The position numbers and the translations under genes are program-made. A stretch of 64,000 nucleotides of DNA. It comes from Pricia antarctica (GTDB lineage Bacteria > Bacteroidota > Bacteroidia > Flavobacteriales > Flavobacteriaceae). Positions 53,962 to 63,094 of the stretch are shown in pieces. The notes below the pieces were generated by a model, which saw only the letters and a list, made by a program, of their open reading frames with translations, was not told the DNA's origin and searched no databases. Numbering within the stretch: the first letter of the stretch is position 1; each line of letters begins with the position of its first letter. The stretch lies in assembly GCA_011050085.1 (NCBI GenBank), contig DRGL01000023.1, forward strand, positions 62,001 through 126,000, in the 5' to 3' direction.

Positions 53962-56271
53962 TCAATCATCTCTTAACGCCTCTACCGGATTGTTGGTAGC
54001 CGCCCGAAAACTTTGCCAGCTTACGGTCAGCAGTGCGATCGCCAATGCCGTAATTCCTGCCAAGGCGAATATCCACCAGCTCATACTCGTTCTATAGGCA
54101 AAGCCTTCAAGCCATTTGTTCATGGCGAACCATGAAATTGGTACGGCAATCAAAAACGCAAGACCGACCCACTTGACGAAGTCTTGGTTCAGGAGTTTTA
54201 GGATTTGACCGATTGAAGCCCCGTTGACTTTCCGTATGCCAATCTCCTTTTTGCGCTGTTGCATGTAAAAAGTAGACATCGCCAAAATTCCCATCCCCGA
54301 AATAATAAAAGACAATAGCGTAAAATACCCGATAATCTTCCCGGCACGTTCGTCTTTTTCGTACCATCCATCAATAGTGTCGTCGATAAATGTGAGATTG
54401 AATTCGGCACCATCCACTAAATTATCGTACGTAGTTTTTATGTTGTCAGCTATTTGAAAACTGTTTTGTCCGTTAATTTTTAAAAAAATGTTATCGGCTA
54501 TGAAATCCTTATTTTGTTGTCGTAGCATCAAAGGCCCGATTTTGTCACGCAATTCCTTAAAGTTAAAATCGCTTACGACGCCCAAAATCGGTATTTCTTC
54601 ATCCTCCATTTTAAAAGAAATTGGACGATCACCGAGGCCTAATTCTTTTACCGCTGTTTCGTTGAGATATCGGCCCTTATCGGAATAGGCTACTGAAGTG
54701 GGATCCATTTCGATGTTGAAGACGTTGAAAAATGAGGCATCGACCGCAAATTCCTGAAAGCTTAAAGATTGCTCTCCGTAGGTAAAGGTTTGGTTGCTAC
54801 CACCGCTTAAAGGACTTTGCCAAGTCAACGAAACGTCTTCTACACCGGGTATTTTCAGTAACGCATTTTTTATGGTTTCTTTCTGTTCGTTGCTACCCAA
54901 ATATTCCAGTTGTACGATATTGTCTTTTCGAAAGCCTAAATCTTTACCACGTAAAAAATCGGTCTGTTTGAGGATTATCCAACTGCAGGCCAAGAGAGCG
55001 ATTGTTACGGTATATTGGAAAGTGATAAAGACCTTCCCGTAAATGCTTTTGCTTTGTTTACGGAAGCTACCCTTTACGACCTCCAAAGGTTTAAAAGTGG
55101 ATATTTTAGCAGCAGGAAGAATTCCTGATAGCACACCTATCAAACTAAAAGCCCCGATAAAAAGCAGCAAATTTGAAAGCGTAGTTTTTTCGTTCAATAA
55201 CAGCCTTGTGTCCAATAATGAATCAAAAATCGGTTCAATCAATTTTGGCAAAACGAGAGCCAATAGCACAGCAGCCAGACATAAAAAAATAGATTCCTTT
55301 ATAAATTGAAGAAAGAGCTGCTTTTTAGAACCGCCCAATAATTTTTTAATGGCCACTTCCTTACCACGAAAGGTAGCCTGTGCCAGGGTTAGGTTAACGT
55401 AATTACCAACGGCAAGTAACAATATCAGCAAAACGATAACAGACAGCACAGTGATAAGTGTTTCACTATTACTCTTAGTGCCGTTTCCAATTTTCGGGCT
55501 AAAATAGAGTTCTTTTAAAGGCGCGAATTCGACAATATTGGCCCATCCTTCTTTATAAAGCCAATAATCGTTCTGGAATTTATTTAATATTTCCGGTGCC
55601 TTGGACGGGAGGTCAGTGTTTTCCTTGGCCAAAAGATAAATGCTTAACGAAGCGAAACCATATTCCTCCATTATATTTTCAAAACCCCATAACGTCTTAA
55701 ATGCCTTTAGATTCACCAAAGCATCCTGTGGTACAAAATGGGTATTTTCCGGAAAATCTTCCATAATACCCGAGACTATAAATTCATGTTGGGTATTCAT
55801 AAAAACCGTTTTGCCTACTGCATCCGTAGAACCGAATAATTTGATGGCCATGGATTTTGAGAGCACTATACTATTAGCCGTCTGGAGTACATCCAAAGGC
55901 TTTCCCTTTAAAAGTGGGAATGAAAAAATCTCAAAAAAAGAAGCATCCACTCCTAAATAATCAGCTTTTAATTTTTGTTCGCCTGAAACATTTACCATAC
56001 CGTCACTTTCGAGTGTTCTCGTAAAGTCTTCGATTTCGGGGATACTATTTTTAAGGTCGACCGCAATTGGGGGCGAGAAATCGACCGATTCATTCTCCAA
56101 TCGGTAAATTCGCTCTTTTTTAACGTGAAAGTCGTCAACGGCCAATTCATTTTGAATGTAGATACTCAGAAGAAGAATAAATGTAAGTGATATCGCAAAA
56201 CCTATTACGGTGACAAGGGTATACAGTTTGTTCTTGAACAAATGTCTTAGGTATGATTTTATGGTTGTCAT
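53962..56271 (-). CDS. FtsX/MacB-family permease, array member 3 (shorter type)
   Basis: A 769-residue double-FtsX permease, about 35 residues shorter than the others, mainly in the periplasmic domains. The first coupling helix, GKEVAIKKLLGGSKKQ, is the most divergent of the array (VAIKKLLG instead of VGIRKVLG). The second, KKEIGIRKVNGASIGQ, lies in the tract shared with member 4. It ends NPVEALRDD. The mix of a divergent body and a converted tail makes it the odd one of the set. It begins 41 bp after member 2. Confidence 0.92.
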   Translation of the reverse strand: MTTIKSYLRHLFKNKLYTLVTVIGFAISLTFILLLSIYIQNELAVDDFHVKKERIYRLENESVDFSPPIAVDLKNSIPEIEDFTRTLESDGMVNVSGEQKLKADYLGVDASFFEIFSFPLLKGKPLDVLQTANSIVLSKSMAIKLFGSTDAVGKTVFMNTQHEFIVSGIMEDFPENTHFVPQDALVNLKAFKTLWGFENIMEEYGFASLSIYLLAKENTDLPSKAPEILNKFQNDYWLYKEGWANIVEFAPLKELYFSPKIGNGTKSNSETLITVLSVIVLLILLLAVGNYVNLTLAQATFRGKEVAIKKLLGGSKKQLFLQFIKESIFLCLAAVLLALVLPKLIEPIFDSLLDTRLLLNEKTTLSNLLLFIGAFSLIGVLSGILPAAKISTFKPLEVVKGSFRKQSKSIYGKVFITFQYTVTIALLACSWIILKQTDFLRGKDLGFRKDNIVQLEYLGSNEQKETIKNALLKIPGVEDVSLTWQSPLSGGSNQTFTYGEQSLSFQEFAVDASFFNVFNIEMDPTSVAYSDKGRYLNETAVKELGLGDRPISFKMEDEEIPILGVVSDFNFKELRDKIGPLMLRQQNKDFIADNIFLKINGQNSFQIADNIKTTYDNLVDGAEFNLTFIDDTIDGWYEKDERAGKIIGYFTLLSFIISGMGILAMSTFYMQQRKKEIGIRKVNGASIGQILKLLNQDFVKWVGLAFLIAVPISWFAMNKWLEGFAYRTSMSWWIFALAGITALAIALLTVSWQSFRAATNNPVEALRDD
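53996..54228 (-). repeat. Near-identical tract shared by permease genes 3 and 4 (copy in gene 3)
   Basis: Partner of 51455-51687, offset 2541 bp in direct orientation, 231 of 233 bases the same. Recombination between the two would delete about 2.5 kb and leave one hybrid permease. Confidence 0.88.
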
Positions 56272-56312
56272 CTATTCTGTTTGAAATTTTTCTCCGTTTT
56301 ATAATAATCTCT

Positions 56313-58727
56313 TCACTCCGTTCTCAAGCTCTTTATCGGATTTACATTTGCTGCCTTAATAGCCTGAAAACTGACAGTCAACAAAGTAATCGCCAAAGCT
56401 CCTGCAATGGCAATGACGAAAATATACCATGAGATTTCCATTCGGTATTCATAGCTCTGTAGCCATTGTCCCATAAAATGGTAGATTATTGGGATAGCTA
56501 TCAAACAAGATATTAATACTAGAATCACAAAGTCTTTGGATAGCATTTTCCACAGGTTTAGTACCGAAGCGCCCAAAACCTTGCGTACACCAATTTCTTT
56601 TGTACGCTGTTCCGCGACGAAAGAAGCCAGACCGAACAAACCTAGGCAACTAATAAAAATTGCCAAGAGCGTAAAAACGCCTGCAAGGTTTCCCAACCTT
56701 TGTTCGGCCTCAAACTTACTGGCAAATTCTTGGTCTATGAATTTGTAATCGAATTTTGCAGACGGAACCACAGTATTGAAAACGCTTTCGATTTTTGCAA
56801 TGGCGACACTTGCAGAGACATTTGGCTTAAGCTTGATTTCTATGTAATTCATTCGATCATAATCCATATAAAAAAAGGCTTGCTTGACAGGCTGATAGGG
56901 CGACTGCATGACCATGTCTTTGGTGACACCGATTATCTCAGCACGATTATCGTTTCCAAATTCGATAAAATTTCCTACTGGATTTTCCAGCCCCATATAT
57001 TTTACGGCGGATTCGTTTAGAATAATAGCCGAGGAATCGGAAGCAAATTCCCTTGAAAAATCCCTTCCTTCCACAAACTCCCAACCTACCGTTTTTCCGT
57101 AGTCGTGCGATATTCTTAGAATACCGAAATCAGGCCTCATTTCCGGATTTTTACCTTTCCAGCTGATCCTTCCTCCTCCATTACTGTGAACTCCGGTTAG
57201 GGGTGAAGAAGACTGTGCCATTTCTTCAACCACTCTGGTATTCATCAACTCATTGCGCAATACCTCATATTTACCATTGTATTCGGGATTGTTCATCTGA
57301 ACCGAAATCAGATTATTTTGATCATAACCCATGGGCCTATCTTTGGTAAACTCGATTTGGTTGAAAACGATCACCGTACCTACCGCAAGCATTATGGATA
57401 CTGCAAATTGAAAGACCACCAAGACCTTTCTTGGAACGGAAGCATACGGACCTGCCTTAAAAGTACCTTTGAGCACCTTTATAGGAGTGAATGAGGATAG
57501 ATATAACGCAGGGTAGCTACCAGCCAGTAATCCGGTTAGCAGGGTGAAAGTTAGTATCATTGTCCAAAATATAGGGTTGCCCCAAGGGATGCTCATATCT
57601 TTTCCGGCCAACGCGTTGAACCAAGGCAGGGAGACTGCGACTAAAACAAAGGCCAAAACCAGCGCTAGAGCCGAAATCAGCAACGATTCGCTTAAAAATT
57701 GGATAACCAGTTGTTTCTTTTTTGAACCTACCGTCTTTCTGATACCTACCTCTTTTGAACGCTTTTCGGAACGCGCCGTGCTAAGGTTCATAAAATTGAT
57801 ACAGGCCAAGAAAAGTACAAAAACACCAATGGCAACAAATAGCCATACAAACGTAATTCGGCCTTCGGTAGGCATGCCCTGGGAATCAAATTCAGAATAT
57901 AGATGCCATTTGTCCATGGGATATGCAAAGGGATGCAGGTTGCGTTGGCCAAAAATATCCAACTCGTTCGAAGGGCCATATTGGGTATACAATTTTCGAA
58001 GCGCCTGATTGGCGGTCTCGAAATCAATATTCGGCCTGAGCTGTACGTATAGTTGAAAAGACCAATCGTCCCATACAGTTTTGATCCGTTCAAAACGTTC
58101 GGGTTCGTTGGCCTCGACCATGTTCCAATTAGCGAAGAACTTTACGTTTGCAAAATCATTATTTTTAGGGAGGTCTTTGTAAATACCCTTGACTACGGCA
58201 TCCATTTCATTGTTCAGTGTTATAGCTTTACCAATAGGATTCTCCGTACCAAATATGGCCAAAGCTGCCGATTCGGATAATACAACAGCGTTTAGATCTT
58301 CTAAACTGGCATGGGAACCTTGAATCATATCCAGCGAAAGCATATCTAAAGCATCCTTTTCGATAAATTGACCGGTTTGGGTATAGCTTTCGCCATTGGT
58401 CGCAAGCACATACTCCCCTACCCAGGTTGCCCTTATCACGTGTTCGAAATAATCGGTATAATTTTCTTTGATGACACTTCCCATCATGTATAAAGTGGAA
58501 GCAAAAGAACCCATTTCACCCGTATCCAAATTCTCGCCACGATTATATATTTGAGCGATTTTCTCATGGTTTTTGTGCGTGGTATTAAACGTAAATTCAT
58601 CTAGCACCCATAAACCGATTAGTATAACCACGGCCATGCCGAGCGCAAGTCCACCAATATTAATGGCTGAATAGCCTTTGTTGCGTGTGAGGTTTCGCCA
58701 AGCGATTTTCAGATAGTTTTTATACAT
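56313..58727 (-). CDS. FtsX/MacB-family permease, array member 2
   Basis: An 804-residue double-FtsX permease with start MYKNYLKIAWRNLTRNKGYS, the common N-terminal pattern. Coupling helices are SKEVGIRKTVGSKKKQ and TKEIGVRKVLGASVLN, and the end is NPIKSLRTE. The periplasmic domains (about 45-275 and 460-665) share little sequence with those of the other members, which is where a different substrate or partner would be read. It is 42 bp upstream of member 3, so co-transcription is likely. Confidence 0.92.
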   Translation of the reverse strand: MYKNYLKIAWRNLTRNKGYSAINIGGLALGMAVVILIGLWVLDEFTFNTTHKNHEKIAQIYNRGENLDTGEMGSFASTLYMMGSVIKENYTDYFEHVIRATWVGEYVLATNGESYTQTGQFIEKDALDMLSLDMIQGSHASLEDLNAVVLSESAALAIFGTENPIGKAITLNNEMDAVVKGIYKDLPKNNDFANVKFFANWNMVEANEPERFERIKTVWDDWSFQLYVQLRPNIDFETANQALRKLYTQYGPSNELDIFGQRNLHPFAYPMDKWHLYSEFDSQGMPTEGRITFVWLFVAIGVFVLFLACINFMNLSTARSEKRSKEVGIRKTVGSKKKQLVIQFLSESLLISALALVLAFVLVAVSLPWFNALAGKDMSIPWGNPIFWTMILTFTLLTGLLAGSYPALYLSSFTPIKVLKGTFKAGPYASVPRKVLVVFQFAVSIMLAVGTVIVFNQIEFTKDRPMGYDQNNLISVQMNNPEYNGKYEVLRNELMNTRVVEEMAQSSSPLTGVHSNGGGRISWKGKNPEMRPDFGILRISHDYGKTVGWEFVEGRDFSREFASDSSAIILNESAVKYMGLENPVGNFIEFGNDNRAEIIGVTKDMVMQSPYQPVKQAFFYMDYDRMNYIEIKLKPNVSASVAIAKIESVFNTVVPSAKFDYKFIDQEFASKFEAEQRLGNLAGVFTLLAIFISCLGLFGLASFVAEQRTKEIGVRKVLGASVLNLWKMLSKDFVILVLISCLIAIPIIYHFMGQWLQSYEYRMEISWYIFVIAIAGALAITLLTVSFQAIKAANVNPIKSLRTE

Positions 58728-58900
58728 GACACTTATTTTTGGTTGGAATACTGGAACTATACTCTTGCAACTACGTTAAAATTAGACTATGAAAGGTTCT
58801 ACAATACTTTCCGCTCAAGACCGCTTTCCATTTTGCGAAATTCTTTACTTCAAACAAAATTGTAGCTCTCCCTATGTAACGAACTAAGAAATGGGCGTAA

Positions 58901-61315
58901 TTATTCATCCTTTAAAGCCCTTACCGGGTTCATCGTCGCCGCCCGAAAACTCTTCCATCCTATCGTTGTAAAGGCAATACCTATCGTGATAAATGCGGCC
59001 AATACGAAAAGCCACCATTGGATCTCAATTCGATATGCGAAGCCTTGCAGCCATTTATCCATTAAGTAATAGCCCAAGGGGAAGGCGACCAAGAAAGAGA
59101 CGCCGACCAGCTTCAAAAAATCTGCGGAAAGCATGGTCATAATCTGTGTGACCGACGAACCTAATACTTTGCGGATGCCTATTTCCTTAAACCGTCGCTC
59201 AGCTGTAAAGGTGACAAGGCCGAAAAGACCTAGACAGGCAACCAAGATGGTTAGTAAAGCGAATACATTAAGTACTGTACCCATCTTTTGCTCTGTCACA
59301 TAGGTTTGACGGTATGATTCATCTAATAGTGCATAATTGAAGGTTTCAGTCGTGCCAAAGCTTTCCCATAGTTCTTCGGAATCGGCAATCAAGCCTGCCA
59401 TATCTGCTGTTTTCGCCTTGATGATCAATCCGCCTCCCGAACCATAGGTCATGATCAGCGGTTCTATCGAGCGGTGGAGTGATTCGTAGTGGAAATCTTT
59501 GATTACACCAATGACAGTTAGCTTTTCGTTCTGCGGATTGCCAGCCTTTTCAAAAGTTTTTCCGACGGCATTCTCCCCTAGCCCAAATGCTTTCGCGGCA
59601 CTTTGGTTAATGATTGTTTTTCCTTTCTCCGTACCGAATTCTTTTGAGAAATTACGACCCTCTACCAACTGCATCCCCATGACGGAGAGATAGTTTTCAT
59701 CTACAGTATACAGCGCACTTCGACGCTTGAATTTTCCATCTTTATAGATACCGTAAACGGCATTATCAGAAGGTCCGGCAGGTACGAAAGACGATTGGGA
59801 AACACCAGCGACCTTGGGGTCTTTTAATAATTCATCCTTCAAGGTTTCGTTACTGTTTCCCAATCGATACGAATCTCTCAACACCAGAATCTGATTTCGA
59901 TCATACCCCAAATTTTTATGCTGTATGAAATCCATTTGTTGGTTGACAACGAGTACGGCTAAGATAAGTCCGGCGGATATCACAAATTGAAAAACGACCA
60001 ATCCACTTCGAACACCTTGGCTGTTGCCAAAACCAAAAAACTTACTTTTTAAGGCGGATATTGGTTTGAAAGAGGATAAAAACAAAGCAGGATAGCCGCC
60101 GGCCAGAAGACTGATGGCCACAGTGCCCCCTAAAAGACTTAATAACACCGGCAGTTGCAAAAATTCTATCAAATCAAATTCTTTTCCGGATAGCGAATTG
60201 AAATAAGGAAGTGATATTACTATCAGTATAGCAGCGACCAACATGGCGATTACCGTAGCTATGACCGATTCCATTAAAAACTGTTTGATCAATTGTTTCT
60301 TATTAGATCCCAAAACTTTGCGAATACCCACTTCCTTGGCTCTTCTGGATGCTGCCGCCGTTGAGAGGTTCATAAAATTGATACAGGCAATTAGCAACAT
60401 AAACAGTGCAACGGCGCTGAAGATATAAACGTACTTAATGTCACCACCTGCCTCTAGCGTTGAAGCCTTCGAGAATTCGGGGTTAAGATGTATATCAGTT
60501 AGCGGTTGCAAAAAAAGACCCAATGAATTCTCTTGATTGAACTCGGCAAAGCTTAGGCCCAGTTCTTCCTGCAACTGTGGACCCATATGCTTTTGCAACA
60601 CTTGCGGCAGTTTGGTTTCCAGTTGTTTATAGTCAAAATCTTTACGCAAGACCAAATACGTAAAAAAGTCAGAATTCATCCAAGTACCTGATTGGGCAAG
60701 TTTATGGCCTTCCATAGAAACAAATCCTTTAAAATGGAAATGGGAATTGGTGGGCACTTCTTCCGCAACGGCGGTAACCGTGTAAGGTTGCTCCTCACTG
60801 TTCAGTTGCAACTGCTTTCCTATGGCGGCATCGGCATTTCCAAAATAGCGCTGTGCTTCTTTTTCTGTCAATACGATCGTGTAGGGCTGTCCCAATGGAG
60901 AATTTCGTTCACCTTTAATAATTGGCAATGTAAAAACCTCAAAGAAATTAGGATCTGCCCAGGCATATTTGCTGTAATTGAAAGTTGTATTTTCATAGGT
61001 CACAATGGGCTCGCCCATCCGTCTTAAACGGGTGGCATCAACAACTTCCGGGAATTCGCGTTTTAGTGTTTCGGCAACTGGCGGCATCACTACGGCTTCA
61101 CGAACATCTTCCCCTTCTATTTGGGCTTTAAAGACTACACGAACTATTTCATCGGCCTTTTTGTTAAAACGGTCATAGCTTAACTCATCAATTACAAAAA
61201 GCATGATTATAAGGCACGATGCGATGCCAAGGGCAAGTCCGGCTATATTGATGGAGAAAATTCCACTGTTCTTAACGATGTTTCGCCAAGCAATCTTCAA
61301 ATTGTTTTTAAGCAT
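58901..61315 (-). CDS. FtsX/MacB-family permease, array member 1
   Basis: An 804-residue double-FtsX permease. The start is set at ATG 61315 (MLKNNLKIAWRNIVKN), matching the other members; an in-frame ATG at 61357 would add 14 residues of no family character. Coupling helices are AKEVGIRKVLGSNKKQ and FKEIGIRKVLGSSVTQ, and the end is NPVRALKDE. It is the first intact gene of the array. The 247 bp between it and the divergent lpxR-like gene hold a pair of 12-bp direct repeats that may control either or both. Confidence 0.92.
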   Translation of the reverse strand: MLKNNLKIAWRNIVKNSGIFSINIAGLALGIASCLIIMLFVIDELSYDRFNKKADEIVRVVFKAQIEGEDVREAVVMPPVAETLKREFPEVVDATRLRRMGEPIVTYENTTFNYSKYAWADPNFFEVFTLPIIKGERNSPLGQPYTIVLTEKEAQRYFGNADAAIGKQLQLNSEEQPYTVTAVAEEVPTNSHFHFKGFVSMEGHKLAQSGTWMNSDFFTYLVLRKDFDYKQLETKLPQVLQKHMGPQLQEELGLSFAEFNQENSLGLFLQPLTDIHLNPEFSKASTLEAGGDIKYVYIFSAVALFMLLIACINFMNLSTAAASRRAKEVGIRKVLGSNKKQLIKQFLMESVIATVIAMLVAAILIVISLPYFNSLSGKEFDLIEFLQLPVLLSLLGGTVAISLLAGGYPALFLSSFKPISALKSKFFGFGNSQGVRSGLVVFQFVISAGLILAVLVVNQQMDFIQHKNLGYDRNQILVLRDSYRLGNSNETLKDELLKDPKVAGVSQSSFVPAGPSDNAVYGIYKDGKFKRRSALYTVDENYLSVMGMQLVEGRNFSKEFGTEKGKTIINQSAAKAFGLGENAVGKTFEKAGNPQNEKLTVIGVIKDFHYESLHRSIEPLIMTYGSGGGLIIKAKTADMAGLIADSEELWESFGTTETFNYALLDESYRQTYVTEQKMGTVLNVFALLTILVACLGLFGLVTFTAERRFKEIGIRKVLGSSVTQIMTMLSADFLKLVGVSFLVAFPLGYYLMDKWLQGFAYRIEIQWWLFVLAAFITIGIAFTTIGWKSFRAATMNPVRALKDE

Positions 61316-61434
61316 TGTCGCTATTGAATTTTTTAATGATAGTAAGATTGAGTCCAATTCTATGCCATATATTTAACCTACTGACAATCAATATATTAAT
61401 TATTTTGCTTTTTGTATCACTTCGTTAATTGTTA

Positions 61435-61468
61435 AATATTTGGACAGTCGATGTACAATATCTGGACA
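61435..61468. promoter_or_regulatory. 12-bp direct repeats between permease array and lpxR-like gene
   Basis: AATATTTGGACA (61435-61446) and AATATCTGGACA (61457-61468) differ by one base and are 22 bp apart, two turns of the helix. They lie about 120 bp before the array's first permease and 95 bp before the lpxR-like gene. Confidence 0.45.
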
Positions 61469-61562
61469 ATTCAAGTTCCATAAAAAAATATGCATTCAAT
61501 GGTACACACACCTATATAGCTCAAATTAAAACTTTCGTAGCTCTGTTTTCGTAAGTTAGGCT

Positions 61563-62510
61563 ATGAAGAGATTATTATGTATGCTACTTCTTTTGCCGGG
61601 CATTTTAGCGGCGCAAAAAATAGATCACTTGGTCTCTTTTCGTGACCTCAACAGTAATTCCTATTTTCGATTCAACTACGATAATGACTTTTTTGCCGCT
61701 GCAGATAAGGATTATACACAAGGTTATAACTTGGAATTGGTGGCTCCCATTCTGGAAAGAAACCCGCTTAAGGTTTTACTTTTGACCCCAAAAGATACTA
61801 AACTCAAATACGGTATTTCGATTGAGCATATTGGTTTTACCCCGCAGGAATATCAGCTGCCGGAAATCCAATTCGGCGACCGACCCTTTGCTGCTGCAAT
61901 CATGCTTAAAAGTTTTGTGGTGGCTACCGATACCGTAAGAAAATCGAGAACAACCTCTTCTCTAAGTCTTGGTATCATCGGTCCCGGTGCTTTTGGCAGG
62001 GAAATGCAGGCAGGCATTCATCGACTCATCGACGATAAAAAGCCTTTAGGCTGGCAGCATCAAATCAAAAACGATGTGGTGCTCGACTATCAGTTAGGGT
62101 ATGAGAAAAGGCTATGGTCTTACAACCGGCTAATTTCATTACAGACCTTGGCGAACGCGCAGTTGGGCACCCTTTTTACCCATTTATCCGCAGGAATCAA
62201 CAGCACTATTGGTATAATCGACTCCCCATTTACAAAAAATACAAAAGGTTTTCGACTGTATATGTATGCCCAACCAACCATTAAGCTCGTAGGTTACGAT
62301 GCCACCCTACAAGGTGGAATTTTTAATAGGGATAGTCCATATACCATCTCCGCAGCGGAGGTGGAACGGTTGACCGCTCAATTCGATTTTGGTGTTATAT
62401 TGAAGACACGCACGCTCTACTTCGAATATTCTCGCTCGTTAATCACTAGAGAATTTGAAAACGGACAGGCTTCGGCTTGGGGCGGTGTTAAAATTGGATT
62501 TACATTTTAG
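61563..62510 (+). CDS. LpxR-family lipid A 3'-O-deacylase-like outer-membrane protein
   Basis: A 315-residue outer-membrane barrel with a signal peptide (about 1-17, ending LPGILAAQ). LpxR marks: FNYDNDFFAAADKDYTQG, with Asn41 and Asp42 as the expected active-site pair and the D-x-x-Y-T-x-G loop, and GPGAFGREMQAGIHRLI with the catalytic histidine. LpxR removes the 3' acyloxyacyl group of lipid A with calcium; in Bacteroidota the family is common but activity is mostly untested. It stands on the plus strand between array member 1 and the remains of a sixth permease, so it either inserted there or survived a rearrangement. Confidence 0.87.
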   Translation: MKRLLCMLLLLPGILAAQKIDHLVSFRDLNSNSYFRFNYDNDFFAAADKDYTQGYNLELVAPILERNPLKVLLLTPKDTKLKYGISIEHIGFTPQEYQLPEIQFGDRPFAAAIMLKSFVVATDTVRKSRTTSSLSLGIIGPGAFGREMQAGIHRLIDDKKPLGWQHQIKNDVVLDYQLGYEKRLWSYNRLISLQTLANAQLGTLFTHLSAGINSTIGIIDSPFTKNTKGFRLYMYAQPTIKLVGYDATLQGGIFNRDSPYTISAAEVERLTAQFDFGVILKTRTLYFEYSRSLITREFENGQASAWGGVKIGFTF

Positions 62511-62850
62511 CCGGGCTTTACAGATGATTTCTTACATCAATAGAAACTCCAATTCCCAAGCAGCAACTTCTTACTAAAAGCTTTCTTCTATTTTTCTCGA
62601 GGGTTTTTGTCTGTAAATTTTAATTCTATATTTCAGTAAAAGAGAAGGCTATAGTATGAAACATTACTGTCAAAATAGCAATAATGCCAACTGTTGTATC
62701 CATATCCGCAAAGTCAACTGTGTAGCGAAATTCGATGCCATGAAGAAGTCTATCCCCATTTTAAGGTTTGATTTTTACGTTAACTGCATCCGAATTGCTA
62801 GTGAGCAAATAATAGATTACCTAACCTCAAAAACACCAACTAGTTCAATT
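62511..62850. other. Spacer between lpxR-like gene and permease remnant
   Basis: I see no supported gene or RNA in these 340 bases. A plus-strand open frame (from 62656) runs through here into the remnant, but its end is only the antisense of the permease tail. The stretch may contain parts of the lost permease region that are no longer recognisable. Confidence 0.4.
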
Positions 62851-63025
62851 TCACTCCGACCGCAAACTTCTTACCGGGTTCATAATAGCCGCTTTAATAC
62901 TCTGGTAACTGACGGTCAGCACCGCTACCCCTAAGGCCAACAAAGCTGCGATGGCGAAAACACCCCAGCCTATTTCCATCCGATATGAAAAATCTTCAAG
63001 CCATTTTTAGATGGTTCTTGAACAT
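62851..63025 (-). pseudogene. Sixth FtsX/MacB permease reduced by an internal deletion
   Basis: The minus strand starts as a permease (ATG at 63025: MFKNHLKMA, then TGA) and, one frame over, runs from 63006 as the C-terminus of a permease: KWLEDFSYRMEIGWGVF, two hydrophobic segments, then NPVRSLRSE and a TGA at 62853-62851. An intact member has about 750 codons between these parts. The ten bases AAATGGCTTG (63006-62997) fit both the N-terminal frame (K-M-A-W) and the C-terminal frame (K-W-L-E), so the deletion ran between two copies of this microhomology. The product cannot function. Confidence 0.88.
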
Positions 63026-63094
63026 GTGATTTGATTTATATTTGCCATTAACGCTATACTATATTTAGCCATTCAGCATGTTTAAGCCTAATTA

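Noticed and set aside
62656-62934. Cys-rich plus-strand open frame of 92 codons
   Set aside because: Its last third is the antisense of the permease remnant and the rest resembles no protein I know.
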